Assembly (NCBI GenBank): GCA_017591395.1
Contig: WEDG01006427.1
Location: 1-64,000 of the forward strand
Length of the DNA stretch: 64,000 nt
Direction of reading: 5' to 3'
Origin: Schistocephalus solidus
Taxonomy: Eukaryota > Platyhelminthes > Cestoda > Diphyllobothriidea > Diphyllobothriidae
Shown here one piece after another: positions 37,340-47,564 of this stretch (positions are counted from its first letter, which is position 1; every line of letters starts with the position of its first letter). Under the pieces are notes generated by a model. The model had not been told where the DNA came from, ran no database searches, and saw nothing but the letters and a program-made list of their open reading frames with translations. Position numbers and translations under genes: made by a program.

Positions 37340-37735
37340 TCAGGCAACTGTTTTTGTGCCTTCTGACTTCCTTCCGGTGGCGGTGTATGCATCGGCGGCA
37401 GAGGCATCCATTCGACAGCACCGCTCAAGCGGCGCGAGATCCCACGCCGAGAGATCCAATCGCCTTGATGCCGCTGTGTGTGTGTGTGTATGCACCCGCT
37501 CGGGCTTCAACTGCGGCAGCTTCGGTGTTCATCGCTGCCGCCGCCACCGCCGCCGCCTCTGCAGCCGATTACGCCGACAGCATCGTCAGCGGTATCATCA
37601 CTGTCGTCACAGGCGGCTGTGGACGTAACTTTGCCAGTAAATGTGGAGTTTGTTTTCGCGAGACGGGAGGGAGGGAGAGCGTGGAGGCTAGCAGTGAGGG
37701 CTCAGGAAGTGTGCCTTAGGCGCGTTCGGACGTAA
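37340..37735 (+). other. GC- and CpG-rich island with overlapping open frames
   Basis: Composition differs sharply from the neighbourhood, with many CpG and GCC/CCG runs around 37530-37570, and all three plus-strand frames stay open for 90-150 codons (37261-37719, 37356-37628, 37478-37735). The encoded residues are low-complexity Ala, Pro and Ser. This could be a first exon or promoter island, or simply triplet-rich DNA. I see no domain, no convincing start context and no splice pattern, so I do not call a gene. Confidence 0.25.
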
Positions 37736-37878
37736 AGACGCGTCTCCTCTGCAAATAATGGGGACGAATGGCAGTGACTTGTCTCCCGCAGGTCAGTGCG
37801 CCTTCCGAGCAATGGAAACTTTGGCCTACGATCGCAGTGCAGGAATGTGGTCCTGAAGCTGGTGTGCTGAGTCGGATT

Positions 37879-37908
37879 GCAATATATATATATATATATA
37901 TATACATA
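37879..37908. repeat. (AT)n microsatellite
   Basis: TA dinucleotides directly before the ribozyme array. Confidence 0.95.
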
Positions 37909-37918
37909 TACACTGCAC

Positions 37919-37978
37919 AAGGCATATGATGTACTGATGATCGGTAATGACCGTGAAACAGCTGTCTGCGTCTTGCCT
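37919..37978 (+). ncRNA. Hammerhead ribozyme (unit 1), all core elements present
   Basis: Helix I outer AGGCA and TGCCT; inner GATGTA (37928-37933) pairing with TGCGTC (37967-37972) through two G-U pairs; core CTGATGA (37934-37940); helix II CGGT (37942-37945) with ACCG (37950-37953); GAAAC (37955-37959); minimal helix III in AGCT; cleavage triplet GTC (37964-37966). A U faces a U at positions 10.1/11.1, where most hammerheads have G-C; this may lower activity. Type I topology. Confidence 0.78.
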
Positions 37979-38096
37979 GTTGCACTCTTAGCAACATATT
38001 TGTGCTATATATATATATATATATACACAAATATGTTTAAGCTAAGAGTGCAACAGGCAAGACGCAGACTGTTTCACGGTCATTACTGATCATCAG
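37934..38096. repeat. Inverted repeat of the ribozyme region around an AT tract
   Basis: Arms of about 73 bp (37934-38006 and 38024-38096), nearly identical, separated by TA dinucleotides. The right arm carries a second ribozyme copy on the minus strand with CTGATGA (38090-38096) and GAAAC (38071-38075). A 3-bp loss has removed its cleavage triplet context, and there is no helix I partner upstream, so that copy is inactive. Confidence 0.85.
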
Positions 38097-38173
38097 AATG
38101 GGATTGCGTGAGATCCTAACTACATCAGTGAGTGTCATGCGCTTGTTTGACTTGTGTATATACTTCACTGCAC

Positions 38174-38233
38174 AAGGCATATGACGTACTGGTGATCGGT
38201 AACAACCGGAAAACAGCTGTCTACGTCTTGCCT
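38174..38233 (+). pseudogene. Hammerhead ribozyme (unit 2) with core mutations
   Basis: Helix I is perfect (GACGTA with TACGTC, outer AGGCA with TGCCT) and helix II CGGT/ACCG is kept, but the core reads CTGGTGA (A6 to G) and the GAAAC region reads GGAAAAC. It is predicted inactive. Confidence 0.7.
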
Positions 38234-38422
38234 GTTGCATCTTTAGCAACATACCTGTGCTTTATATGTGGCATGTGTCCTATGACACATCGTTCGTTTA
38301 TCGCCAGTGGCTAGCTGGCGCGTGGGCGGACGGGCAGGCAGACACAATGGGAGCGAGTGAGATCTTAACTATATCAGGGAGTTTCATGCGCTTGTTTGAA
38401 TTGTGTATATATCTCACTGCAC

Positions 38423-38482
38423 AAGGCATATGACGTACTGATGATCGGTAACAACCGTGAAACAGCTGTCTACGTCGTTCCT
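38423..38482 (+). ncRNA. Hammerhead ribozyme (unit 3), best-preserved copy
   Basis: GACGTA (38432-38437), CTGATGA (38438-38444), CGGT/ACCG helix II with an AACA loop, GAAAC (38459-38463), AGCT, GTC (38468-38470), TACGTC (38471-38476). The inner helix I is a perfect 6-bp duplex. The outer helix is weaker than in unit 2 because the 3' side reads GTTCCT. Compared with unit 1, the two helix I differences (C-G to U-G, U-A to U-G) keep pairing. Confidence 0.82.
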
Positions 38483-38654
38483 GTTCAACCTTTAGCAACA
38501 TACCTGTGCATTCTATGTGGCATGTGTCCTATGACACAAGATTCGTTTATCGCCAGTGGCTGGTTGGCAGGCGGATAGAATGGGATCGAGTGATATCCGA
38601 ACCACATCAGTGGGTGTCATGCGCTTGTTTGACTTGTATCTAAATATATATATA

Positions 38655-40168
38655 CAGTAGCTATTCTAACTAATAAAATCTGAAGTTTTAAATTTATAGG
38701 AAGCCTGTGTATGCAATTAAACGAGTGAATAAAGCATAAAAATTAGAATGACTTTTGAAAATAGTCTTTTTCAGAGTTTTGCACATACGTATTCAGCTAG
38801 CTTAAGTGCAACGTAAAGTATGGCCATCATTAAGAAGCCTAACATTCGAGTGTATAATCCTACACCGTTTCACGAAAAATGGCAGCTTTTCTTCCGTTTC
38901 TACATTTTCTTAGATACGTTTGACTAAGGCAAGGAGATTTTCGCTTGATTGCACCGATATGCAGGTCACAGATTAATAAATTTAAATAGAATTGTCAGGT
39001 GCAATCGTAAACGTAACCTTTTGTGTATCTGATTATGACTATTCTATTGTTAAATTTCTATATAACTATTTCGAGTTTTCTATTACGATGAGTTTCAGAT
39101 AGTATTTGAACAAAAGGTGAAGTTTTTACGATTTTCAGTGTTTTCAGTCTACTGCCCATAAATGTAAATTCCGTTCGATGTGCTTGGTCAAACCCTTAAA
39201 ATAAGATATTTCTTAAAAGCATTACCGAAGTAGTGACTTTTTGGGCATTCATTCTAATGCAGACGGCTGTCTCGGTCATATTTGTAGACTCACTCAAACA
39301 TGAAAACTTGCTGCCGTGAAAAATGAACGTCCACAACAAAAACCGGGCAAATATATGCCTATAATTAGTTAAAACAACTTTCTATAATAAGTAACCTTAT
39401 TAAAAAGCACTTTAATTAGATGTTTTGCTGGCGAATGCCTGCGTACTTAACGTTTTTCGAAAGGGAAGTCAAAGAAAACCTGGGAACGTTTGACCGGTTT
39501 TTTGACTTCGCTGAAAAGTAGGGATACAATTTCTGCTGAAAATTAAAGAACTCACTTTTTTTCTTTCTATTTCAGTGTTTTCTGATATATTTGCTTACTT
39601 CTCAGTCTACTTCCAAGATTTCAAACGCACAAGATAGTGGCCGATTATATGCTAAGATGTTGCGATAAAATTGCAATTTTCTGCCGCTTTGGTTTCAAGT
39701 TTCCTTATTCATTTGCAGCCAACTGCAGACCGAAATTGTCTTGACAGGTTTCGCGTACGCCGTGACAACGAAAATTTTTGGTGTGTCATCGCGTCTCGTA
39801 TGCGCGTTTAAGGTCCTAATTATCGGTGGGGTAAAAGAAGTACATTCACAAAAGTTTATTATAGCGTTTTTTGGTACAAAACATCATAAATTTGCAAAAC
39901 TTTGATTAAATCCACCCTCATTTTTCCGAAAACAATGTGCTCTTTTAAATCTGCATTCACCTGATTTTCGTGAAATCAAAACAATATTTTCCGTTCTCCA
40001 AATTTTCCCGGCTTATATTAATGTTAATTCATAGTAATGCACACGAAAACAAAATTATTTAATCTGTTGCTTTTAAAAGCGTAGACAAATTCCTGGATAG
40101 CAAGAAACTTCGGATTTTGCTCCGTGTAGTCCCATTTTCCCATCAATAAACCGATGTGAAGTGAACTC
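38655..40168 (-). mobile_element. 1.5-kb non-coding dispersed element, minus copy
   Basis: Its reverse complement aligns along its whole length with 60645-62212. Shared blocks include AGTTCACTTCA at the 5' end, TATCCAGGAATTTG, GAGAACGGAAAAT, TTTTGCAAATTT, GGAAGTAGACTGAGAAGTAA-like and AGTTCTTT regions, AAAACCGGTC, CGTGAAAC and ATTAGNTAA at the 3' end. No open frame of useful length survives in either copy. The terminal sequences show no obvious inverted repeats. It is a decayed or non-autonomous mobile element of unknown class. Confidence 0.75.
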
Positions 40169-40350
40169 TTTATTGTTTAATAAATCAAACAGAACTAACA
40201 CCTTAAAATGCCTGCCCTGCTACTACCTCAAATTCTGATATAGACATTTAATGAGTTAGGCAATCTACTGTATGTATATGTAGTACATATATTAGGGACG
40301 ACATAAATGCGGGTACATTAATATAGTCTGTTTCGAACCTATGCTGCCTT

Positions 40351-40696
40351 CATTCAGTCAATCATAACCCTAACTACCGGCTGGGACTGGAAACACAAAA
40401 ATGCGTTTAAGTAGGGTGCACATAGTCCACAGACTGGGTGTAGCAGATGGGTCATCAGCACTTCATTGAACCGAAGTTCATAAGTGTACCCAACAGTTGT
40501 CATTTTCTGTCGCCACAGATTAAGTACTTTTTCAGGCGACAGAGGATGACAGGTGGTGAGGCACTGATGAACTTCGGTTTGATGAAGTGCTTATGACCTA
40601 TCTGCTATACATAGTCTGTGACCTATCTGGCCATACTCGAGCGCATGTCTGTGTTTCCAGTACTAGTTGGTAGTCAAGGTTAGGCTTGGCTGAATG
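40351..40696. mobile_element. Fold-back element, near-complete hairpin
   Basis: Outer arms 40351-40481 and 40567-40696 are inverse complements (for example TAGCAGATGGGTCATCAGC opposite CTTATGACCTATCTGCTA), and inner arms 40498-40514 and 40537-40553 (TGTCATTTTCTGTCGCC opposite GGCGACAGAGGATGACA) continue the pairing to a loop of about 22 nt. The right arm alone recurs at 24985-25150, so this is a dispersed family. No coding capacity. Confidence 0.8.
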
Positions 40697-40714
40697 ATGG
40701 TAAACAACCCCAAA

Positions 40715-42390
40715 AACGTTCTGTATAAAGTTACCCCAAAACTGTGTCATCCCCCTCTGTTATTATATCTTGGCTGACTCCGGCCTGGCAGCTGATTGCC
40801 TTTGCCACCCATACGGAGCTTATTGCTTCGGGAAGTCAATAGATCGTGGAGTTGATAAAGGCAGGTTGACGACGACTAGTAAGAGAAAGATGGCCATCCC
40901 ACTCTCCGTTATGTTTTTCGATACTGATTTATCGCACATTATACAATCCTTAGCGATGAATGTGGGAGTCACAAATTTTGCTAGGTATGCAGTGGCACAG
41001 TGCGTGAATGCTATAACTACTACAAAACTTGTTAAATCATCGCCCTTTTGAGATTTTTTCTCTGATGATGGCTTCGAGTGCTAGTCCAAAATGTCAGGCG
41101 AATTTGGCTCTTGTTTCAGCAATCGAGTTCCCTTCTTCCTGACCTCTTTTTAGAACTCGCGTCTTCACTTTTATCGGTTATTAGACTATTTTATTTAATG
41201 AACATTAAGTTGAATGCTTCGTGCAGTACGTCTTCCAAAGCCCCATACGAGCTGTAGCTGTTTCTCCCTTGAGGTTCATAAGTAGCAGTTCCTTTCTGAC
41301 ACCGATAAACTAAGAATCACCACGCAAATGCTTAGAGGGAACGGCTTTGAGAGATGCCCAGATGTTCAAAATTACACCTTAATGGCAACGCCTCATGTTC
41401 CTACCCTTGTGAAAATGACAGATGCTTTGTGCTCCGAACACTTGTCAATTGGCCCACCTCAGGGAGGCAAGGTAACTCTTTGATGTGGTATGAAGGATGT
41501 GCCCAGTGTTTGATATTCTTTCAACGACCATTCAAACGTCTGTCCCTTAGTTTATACCCCCTCCTCTTCCCACAATTTGTTTCTCAAGATGACTCCACTG
41601 AGAGCATAGTCTACCTTTTCCATTTTTGTGATCCCAGTGGCCTGTTCCTTTCCGCCCCCTCCCCTCCCATTTGGAAACGGGTGTGTAAAATGGGTATCTT
41701 CAACTGCCTAGGCAGACATTGGGCAGACGCTGAACGCCCATTAATTATAGGTCCAATTCCCGCAAGCACCCTTGATGCCATCATTGATCACCCTCACACC
41801 GTCTACAACGTCCACTATCAGTTACTCAGGTTTTAATGAGAGCTGAGTTTATGATTCTGATGGCAGATCCAATCGCGTCCCTGCCTTCAGAGCTCACTAA
41901 CTGTCAGGTGGTTGGCGGAGGTGGGCGTAAACGAGACCCGACAGACGCCCGAGTACATCAAAGCATCCGACATCTGAGTGTGCAAGGAATACCGCTGGTG
42001 GGTAGGATTGCTGGGGCATAAGTAAGCCACTGTTTCGTTTCAGTAAACCAAAGTACTTCGTCAACTATGGGCACCCCCTAGGAGAGGAGGTACCGTGGTA
42101 TTCACCCAGAGCCTCAGCTTCAGACAGTCCGGTCCTGGCTTTGAGGCAAATTGGTTTTTAAGTTCCAAGCGATAGTGGCCTGCCTCAGTCGTGTTCTCTG
42201 AAAGTAAGATGGCTATAAAATATATTACTTATTTACCCGTAAACTCAATCGCTTTAATTGAATTTTCAAAATTTCCAAATTTGTTTGATCACACGTTCTG
42301 TTCGTTTTGTCATTTGCTTTTTTAAATGGGAAAAATTGTGGCCCTTAATCGGCAAGACACGGTAGTAGGAACAACCACTACTTCCGGGGC
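40715..42390. other. No gene recognised
   Basis: Includes the longest open frame outside a microsatellite that overlaps no known repeat (41354-41836, 160 codons). It has mixed composition, no domain I recognise, no homologue here and no clear start context, so I leave it uncalled. Confidence 0.4.
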
Positions 42391-42394
42391 TTGG

Positions 42395-42570
42395 CAATAC
42401 TTTCCAGGGAAATTATGGCTTACACTAAGATTAGGGTTATAGTTAAGTTTTTGGGTAGGGTGAAGGTTGTACTTGGGGTTATGATTATGGCAAGAGTTAA
42501 GTTTGAGGTAAGGTTAGGACACTGGCATATTTACCATTCCTGGAATTTTGTGCAAGGTCAACTATCTCAT
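42395..42570 (+). repeat. Telomere-like/TIR family copy (T7)
   Basis: Degenerate TTAGGG-like hexamers (TTAGGGTTATAG, TAGGGTGAAGG, TTGGGGTTATG) followed by the right flank CCATTCCTGGAATTTTG and TGCAAGGTCAAC. Confidence 0.7.
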
Positions 42571-43605
42571 CAAATGTCAACTGGAACTCTCAAGTGTGGT
42601 TTTAATTACGAAGGATTACTTAAGGGGGTTTTAGTATTTGGTTCTCGGGTGATGAAATCTCAAGCTATTGCAACAGCGTTCGAATGGTTGCGTTTCAATG
42701 GCCTTCTTCCAGGTTGTCTACGAAAACCGCACTCCTGTAAATATGACTACTGACACAGTATGAAGGTTTCTATTGAGTTTCGATAGCCTTATAAAGTCAG
42801 ATATAATTTATAGAGGACGGAATCAAAAATATCGCTTCTTTTACTCATTTGATAGTCAACACAGAGTTAATATGCGAAGAAAGGCTGTTCATCGATTTTA
42901 AAGGCGTTTCTGATTATGAAATTTTTTCATACCGTACACTTTCAATTTGAATATCATCGTGTCTGTGCTTTTATTCCTGTTCCGCATGAATTATCCAACT
43001 CCAGTGCAAAATTTTATGAACACTGTACGGTGTCTTCTTAACGACGTTGCTGAATGTGTTTTTTTTCTTACATGGAAAGGATACAGTTTGTAGATTGAGC
43101 ACCCTAAACGCAAATGAGATGGCTCAAAATTATCCAGGAATTACAAAACATTATAAAGCTTAGATAAACCCTCACAGTGAGCAGAAACTTTAAGGAATAT
43201 AAAAAAGCGACTTTCTATCAATTGGGCACAATAAAAAAATATTTTTGCATGTTTTAGATAAAGTATAAGGACCTTGAAATTCAACAGAAAAATCATGTCG
43301 CTTTGGTAGTCCACGTTTACCACGAGTGGTTTTCGCAGGCGACTGAAAGAGGTGCATTGAAAGGTCAACATTCTGGCGTCTCTGAAATACAACGGGATTA
43401 TGCCTTCCGATTTTTAAGCTTGCGTCCCCACTTAAGTACTGCTTCCTAATCGAAAACACGTCTCAGAAGTTTGGTTATCGTTTCATGAGATCGGTCACCT
43501 GCTGCAAGGTGGAGGCCATCTCTTGGACTGGCACGACAAAATCTGGACGGTCATCACAACATCTGTTTGTTTAGCTGTGGTACTGCGTGTTTACACGCCC
43601 TCATT
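42571..43605. other. No gene recognised; minor repeat at 43448-43510
   Basis: The CCTAATCGAAAACAC...TTTCATGAG segment also occurs at 18490-18545. Nothing else recognised. Confidence 0.4.
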
Positions 43606-43609
43606 TAAC

Positions 43610-43905
43610 ACATGTTGCGTAAACCAGGCATGTGTGGCTCGCGTAGATGGGTTGTTTAGCTCGGTCAGCCATTGCGCCCGATCTCGCCTCCAGCAATGTT
43701 AACTCAGTCTTGGTATCGAACCCAGGAAGGTCTGGAAGGAGGAAGAAAGAGAGAGTGTGTATGTGTGACAGATGCTGCGAAATTCTGCTATGATTACAAA
43801 CTGATTCGCTCGCGATTCGCCATCCGGTGCTCACACGCTGTTGGGTACTCGGTGGACATGGTCGTTTGTGACGGTCGAGTTTACGTGGCAGGCACTAGAC
43901 AGCAG
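43610..43905 (+). repeat. GC-rich dispersed repeat (family R), diverged copy
   Basis: GTTTAGCTCGGTCAGCCATTG, TCTCGCCTCCAG, GAAAGAGAGAGTGTG and CACACGCTGTTGGGTACTCGG parallel the order in 21558-22015 and 60055-60475. Confidence 0.55.
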
Positions 43906-46690
43906 ATTCGAGTCATGTCAGTCATTTAGGCCAATGATATGCGAGTCGGTCTGGCTTAGAGAAGACACCGCGATGTGTTCAAGGAAGAGAGAATTGGATA
44001 GATCGTTTCCGGACGAAGCGTTCGGTTCCCTTAAATAAAATCCCTGAACAAGGTTGGACACTCACAGTATACGCTTTCAGTTGTGGTTATGACGTTCGTT
44101 ATCTAACGGGGTACTTCAACACCCCCCTTCCCCCTTGGAGTTAGGCCTCCCTCTCTGTAAAGCCTGGTACATATGGGCCTCTAAATGAGGACGTTTCCCG
44201 CGAGTAAATGAATTGTTTGGTTTTGTAAGCCAGTGAGCCCATGTCCACCTGCGGACGTCTTCAGCTTGTTATTGCCAGCAGAACCGGTGGGGAATGAAAA
44301 GAGTGGTGGGGTAGTTTCAGCGAGAGTCTGCTGTAGTATAAGCAGGTTCAGAGTAAAGCCACGACTGCGCTCGCCTTGCTTGTAACGACCCATTTACTGT
44401 GTCGCCTGTCGGTGATCCATCATGTCAGGCTGAAATTGCAAGGCAACTCTGCTAATTACTACAGTAAACCGTTACCGGCATGTGACATCGAGCCTTCAAT
44501 TGCCTGGAAGACCCGTTGATTGTTGCGACTTACCGATGTCTACAGCAAAAGTTGATTGGTCTTAGTTTGCTTTCTGTGGTTCTGAGCCACTGCTGGTGTG
44601 ATGAAAAATGAGAGGGAGCTTTTGGGTTTATTTGCCATGTACCCTGAACATCTGTGTGGCTGTGGCAAAGTCATTCATATATGATGCCGTAAGGATGGTC
44701 GTTAGAAATAAACATTTTAGCTAACTCGGTTTCTTGTTCTCTGTTAAAAGGGCTAACTAGCAGCTGACTCATCTGCGTTTATACGCCAATAGTTGTCGTC
44801 CACCGCCCTTTGCTTAGAGGATTCGGTGCTTCTACTTTTAAAACGTCAATTAAACATGTTAGTTGCCCTTTGATCGTCTCCATTTCTTCTGCATGGCTTT
44901 CCACATGACTGAGTGAACGATGGTTTGCCGACATCCGGCAGAAGGATAGAGCTCGAAAATGACTCATGAAGTGTCCACACCCCTGAAACCTCCGTCAGTC
45001 AGACTGGATTTTCCTCTGTGCTCGCAATAAAGTCAAAGCGCGCAGAGGACGCCGCTCGATGGTCATCAAACATAAACTACCGATTCGCTGAGAAGATTGG
45101 GGAGATAACGAAGCCCGACGTGCATTTTTGTGGTTTATTGTAGACAGCGGCATACGTGGGTTTTTCCACTAGTGTCGGTTGGCAGAGGTCAGCTAATGGC
45201 AGCCCATTTGGCTCACATCACTTGACCGTCTAATCTGATGGCACAGAAGCACTCAAGCCTCCACCCACCCCGCCTACTGCCTGTCCTGGCCAGCTGCCCG
45301 TCTCATGGGCTATAATGTATCCTAACCGCAAGAATCGCTGTGTCGCCACTGCATCAAAGGTCGCCTGGATACGGCCTAGCGGTCCGTCGAACTGATTTTG
45401 GCCTAACCTAGCTTCCTCCCCCTGCACTACCCCCACCCCTTCACCACCTCCCCCCCCCCCTCCACCAGAATCTCACGAACAGAGCGCGCTTATCGGCCAC
45501 AGCTCGAAGCCTAGTTGATGGGCGTTGTGCCGCCTGCGAGCATGCGCCAGTGCCGACTGGAGAAGACTGCTCAGAGAAGACAGGCCATTTTGCGGCGGTC
45601 GCTTTTGAGGCCGAGTTACTGATTACGTTCAGGAACAGAGGGGCACCGTATCTTTTTTCCGAGATCAAGTGCCTAAGATAAATGAAAAGCCAGTCAGCTA
45701 ACGGAAAAACCGCAGAGAATTTTCATAGAGGTACTGTGAGGTTGAGATGTAATAGCCCGTTGATCGTTTAGTTTTAATCGACTCTTCTTTCCTATAAAGG
45801 ATTCTCAACGCAGACTTTTCGTTTCCTGCTCCCCCTCCCCCTCCCCCGCCCCCAGCTTCGGCATGAACAACCTGAACTGAAGAAATGACTGTGTCACCTT
45901 ATCGCCTCTGAACTAGTGGTAAGTCATAAAACTGTGCCGAAAATTAGTTAATAACCATTCTGAACACAGGTCGAAGCGTTGTTTGTACACGACCCTTCCT
46001 TGGTTGGCCTCCTTAGTAGCAGAGGTTGGTATTCTGCTAGGAAACCATGATGAACATAACCTACGAAACGCGGTATAGAACGCCTCCATGTCGAGTATCA
46101 TGTATGGATTGGATAGGCAGACAGACACATTGTTCAACGGACTTGGCACTATTATGACAATAACCCTTCTCTGCAAGTGTCTCCGATGATGGCTCCGAGA
46201 GAAAATACGAAACTTCAGGCCAATAAACACCGTGTTCCAGTGGTCGCCTCTTCTTTTTCTTCTAATACCCAGCCTCCCAGATCACTGCATTTAGTTTCAT
46301 TTAGTCATGTTTGATATACTACCATTTGTCAAATATGTCCTTCTTAGGTTATTTATTGAGCATGTAGATCACATGTTTAAACTTACTTTTTCATAACGGC
46401 TAAGTGGATCTTACAACTTCAAGATCATGAGCAAGCGAGATCCATTGGCCTAGATTTTGTACAAAGTAAAGTAGGTACAGATTTTTGTCGTGGAACACTC
46501 GTCTAGAGATCTTGCCGACCAGCTCATGGGGGCGAGCAATTAATACTTTGCAGGTAATGTCAATAAGAAGCAAGGATGCCGAAAAGGACGGTTCAGCCTT
46601 ATAACCGCCATCAGTTGACTACGTCCAAAACATGTGCGAGTTTGATATTTCCCCATTTGGACTCACAAGGGAACTGGCGGGATGAAATAT
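43906..46690. other. No gene recognised; C-rich tracts
   Basis: Poly-C/CT tracts at about 45418-45470 and 45830-45855. Open frames up to about 105 codons (45913-46230, -) have no domain. A minus-strand frame at 44779-44967 has a short acidic, helix-like stretch but nothing diagnostic. Confidence 0.4.
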
Positions 46691-46694
46691 CCCC

Positions 46695-47265
46695 AGTCCA
46701 CTGGGCCCCAATTCTACAATCTAATATTAACCGTAGACCTGGTATACAACCGTGGACCTCAATTCCCAAATTACTTGTAATCTTACCTTCACATCAAACG
46801 CGCACATCACCCCCTAACAAAAACCTTAAACTCTTCTTTTAGATCTGATCGTAAACCTAACGAAACTCTTACGCTAAAGTTAAATGCTAACTCTGACTAT
46901 AGAGACTAACTATCATGTCAACGTCTACTCCTAACCTTAGGCTGTAACCTCAGTCTTGGCTCTGCAGGCTCACCTTAGCTTCCTACCCTAAAACCTAACA
47001 TTGGGCCTAATAGTTGCCTTTTTTATAGCATTTTCATTTAGCCTAACATCTACATCCTGGCACCGAAAGCAAGCTTTAACGTCAACCCCACCCCTAGAAT
47101 TTGGCCTGAATCCCGTAACTAAATCCGAACTCTGATCTAAGCTATAATCATAACCATAAACCCAAACATAAAAGCAAACCCCAGCTCTGCTCACTCGAAA
47201 TCTCGCACTAAAAATAGCTCTAGCATGAAATGATAGCACTAAAACCCAACGTTACCCCTGACGTC
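46695..47265 (-). repeat. Long telomere-like array (T8), about 570 bp
   Basis: The longest member: degenerate CCTAAC/ACCTAA units run through most of the interval (CTCCTAACCTTAGGCTGTAACC, CCTACCCTAAAACCTAAC, AACCATAAACCCAAAC and others). Individual units vary too much for a recent telomere fusion. Confidence 0.7.
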
Positions 47266-47389
47266 TGATACCACCGCCAACTCTAAGTCTTATATGTCAG
47301 ATTTTCCTTACATTTACTCTTTGCAATACTCGTGACAAATAAAACCAAACTTCACAAAAATAAGCCTAGTCACGAAGAGGCAGACACAA

Positions 47390-47530
47390 CCGCTGGAAAA
47401 AGAGCTTTATTAACTTGACGTTTCGGATTCTCCCTTGAACCCATCATCAAATACCGTCATAAAAAGAAGTAATAGGGGGCACAAGGGGTGCGGTACTTAT
47501 AGGGCGTGGTTGCCAGGCCATCACACGCCT
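47390..47530 (-). mobile_element. PLE end (pseudo-LTR type) in minus orientation
   Basis: On the minus strand the order is a hammerhead-like core, GTCAAG, TTAATAAAGCTC, then the TTTTTCCAGCGGTTGTGTCTG region. The same AATAAAGCTC-type sequence follows the other PLE ends at 51.9 and 56.3-56.8 kb. No coding part is attached. Confidence 0.6.
47411..47460 (-). ncRNA. PLE hammerhead-like motif
   Basis: Minus strand: TTGATGA (47444-47450; C3 replaced by T), an unpaired T, helix II GGGTTC (47437-47442) with GAATCC (47425-47430) and a 6-nt loop, GAAAC (47420-47424), and GTC directly after, so helix III is minimal. Helix II in the copy at 28.4 kb is GAACTC/GAGTTT: different bases, same pairing. The C3 change predicts low or no activity. 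Confidence 0.6.
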
Positions 47531-47564
47531 ACCATATTTGGCAGTCCTCGTGGTCCTTGCAGGG

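Larger units (their letters stand above)
37911..38655 (+). repeat. 249-bp tandem satellite encoding hammerhead ribozymes (3 units)
   Basis: Units start at CACTGCACAAGGCATATGA: 37911, 38166 and 38415 (spacings 255 and 249 bp). Each holds a plus-strand ribozyme in its first 70 bp, then AGCAACATA, TGTGGCATGTGTCCTATGAC, a variable GC-rich piece, and TGTCATGCGCTTGTTTGA. Unit 1 is abnormal: its middle is replaced by an AT tract and an inverted copy of the ribozyme region. The array is unrelated in sequence to the 354-bp family. It lies between an AT tract and the 1.5-kb element that starts at about 38655. Interpreted as a second retrozyme-like satellite (inference). Confidence 0.88.

Noticed and set aside
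40563..40600. CTGATGA in the fold-back element as a ribozyme
   Set aside because: No GAAAC with matching helices; the sequence is explained by the fold-back arms.
41354..41836. 160-codon open frame as a host gene
   Set aside because: No recognisable domain, signal peptide or splice context; a frame of this length is expected occasionally by chance in 64 kb.
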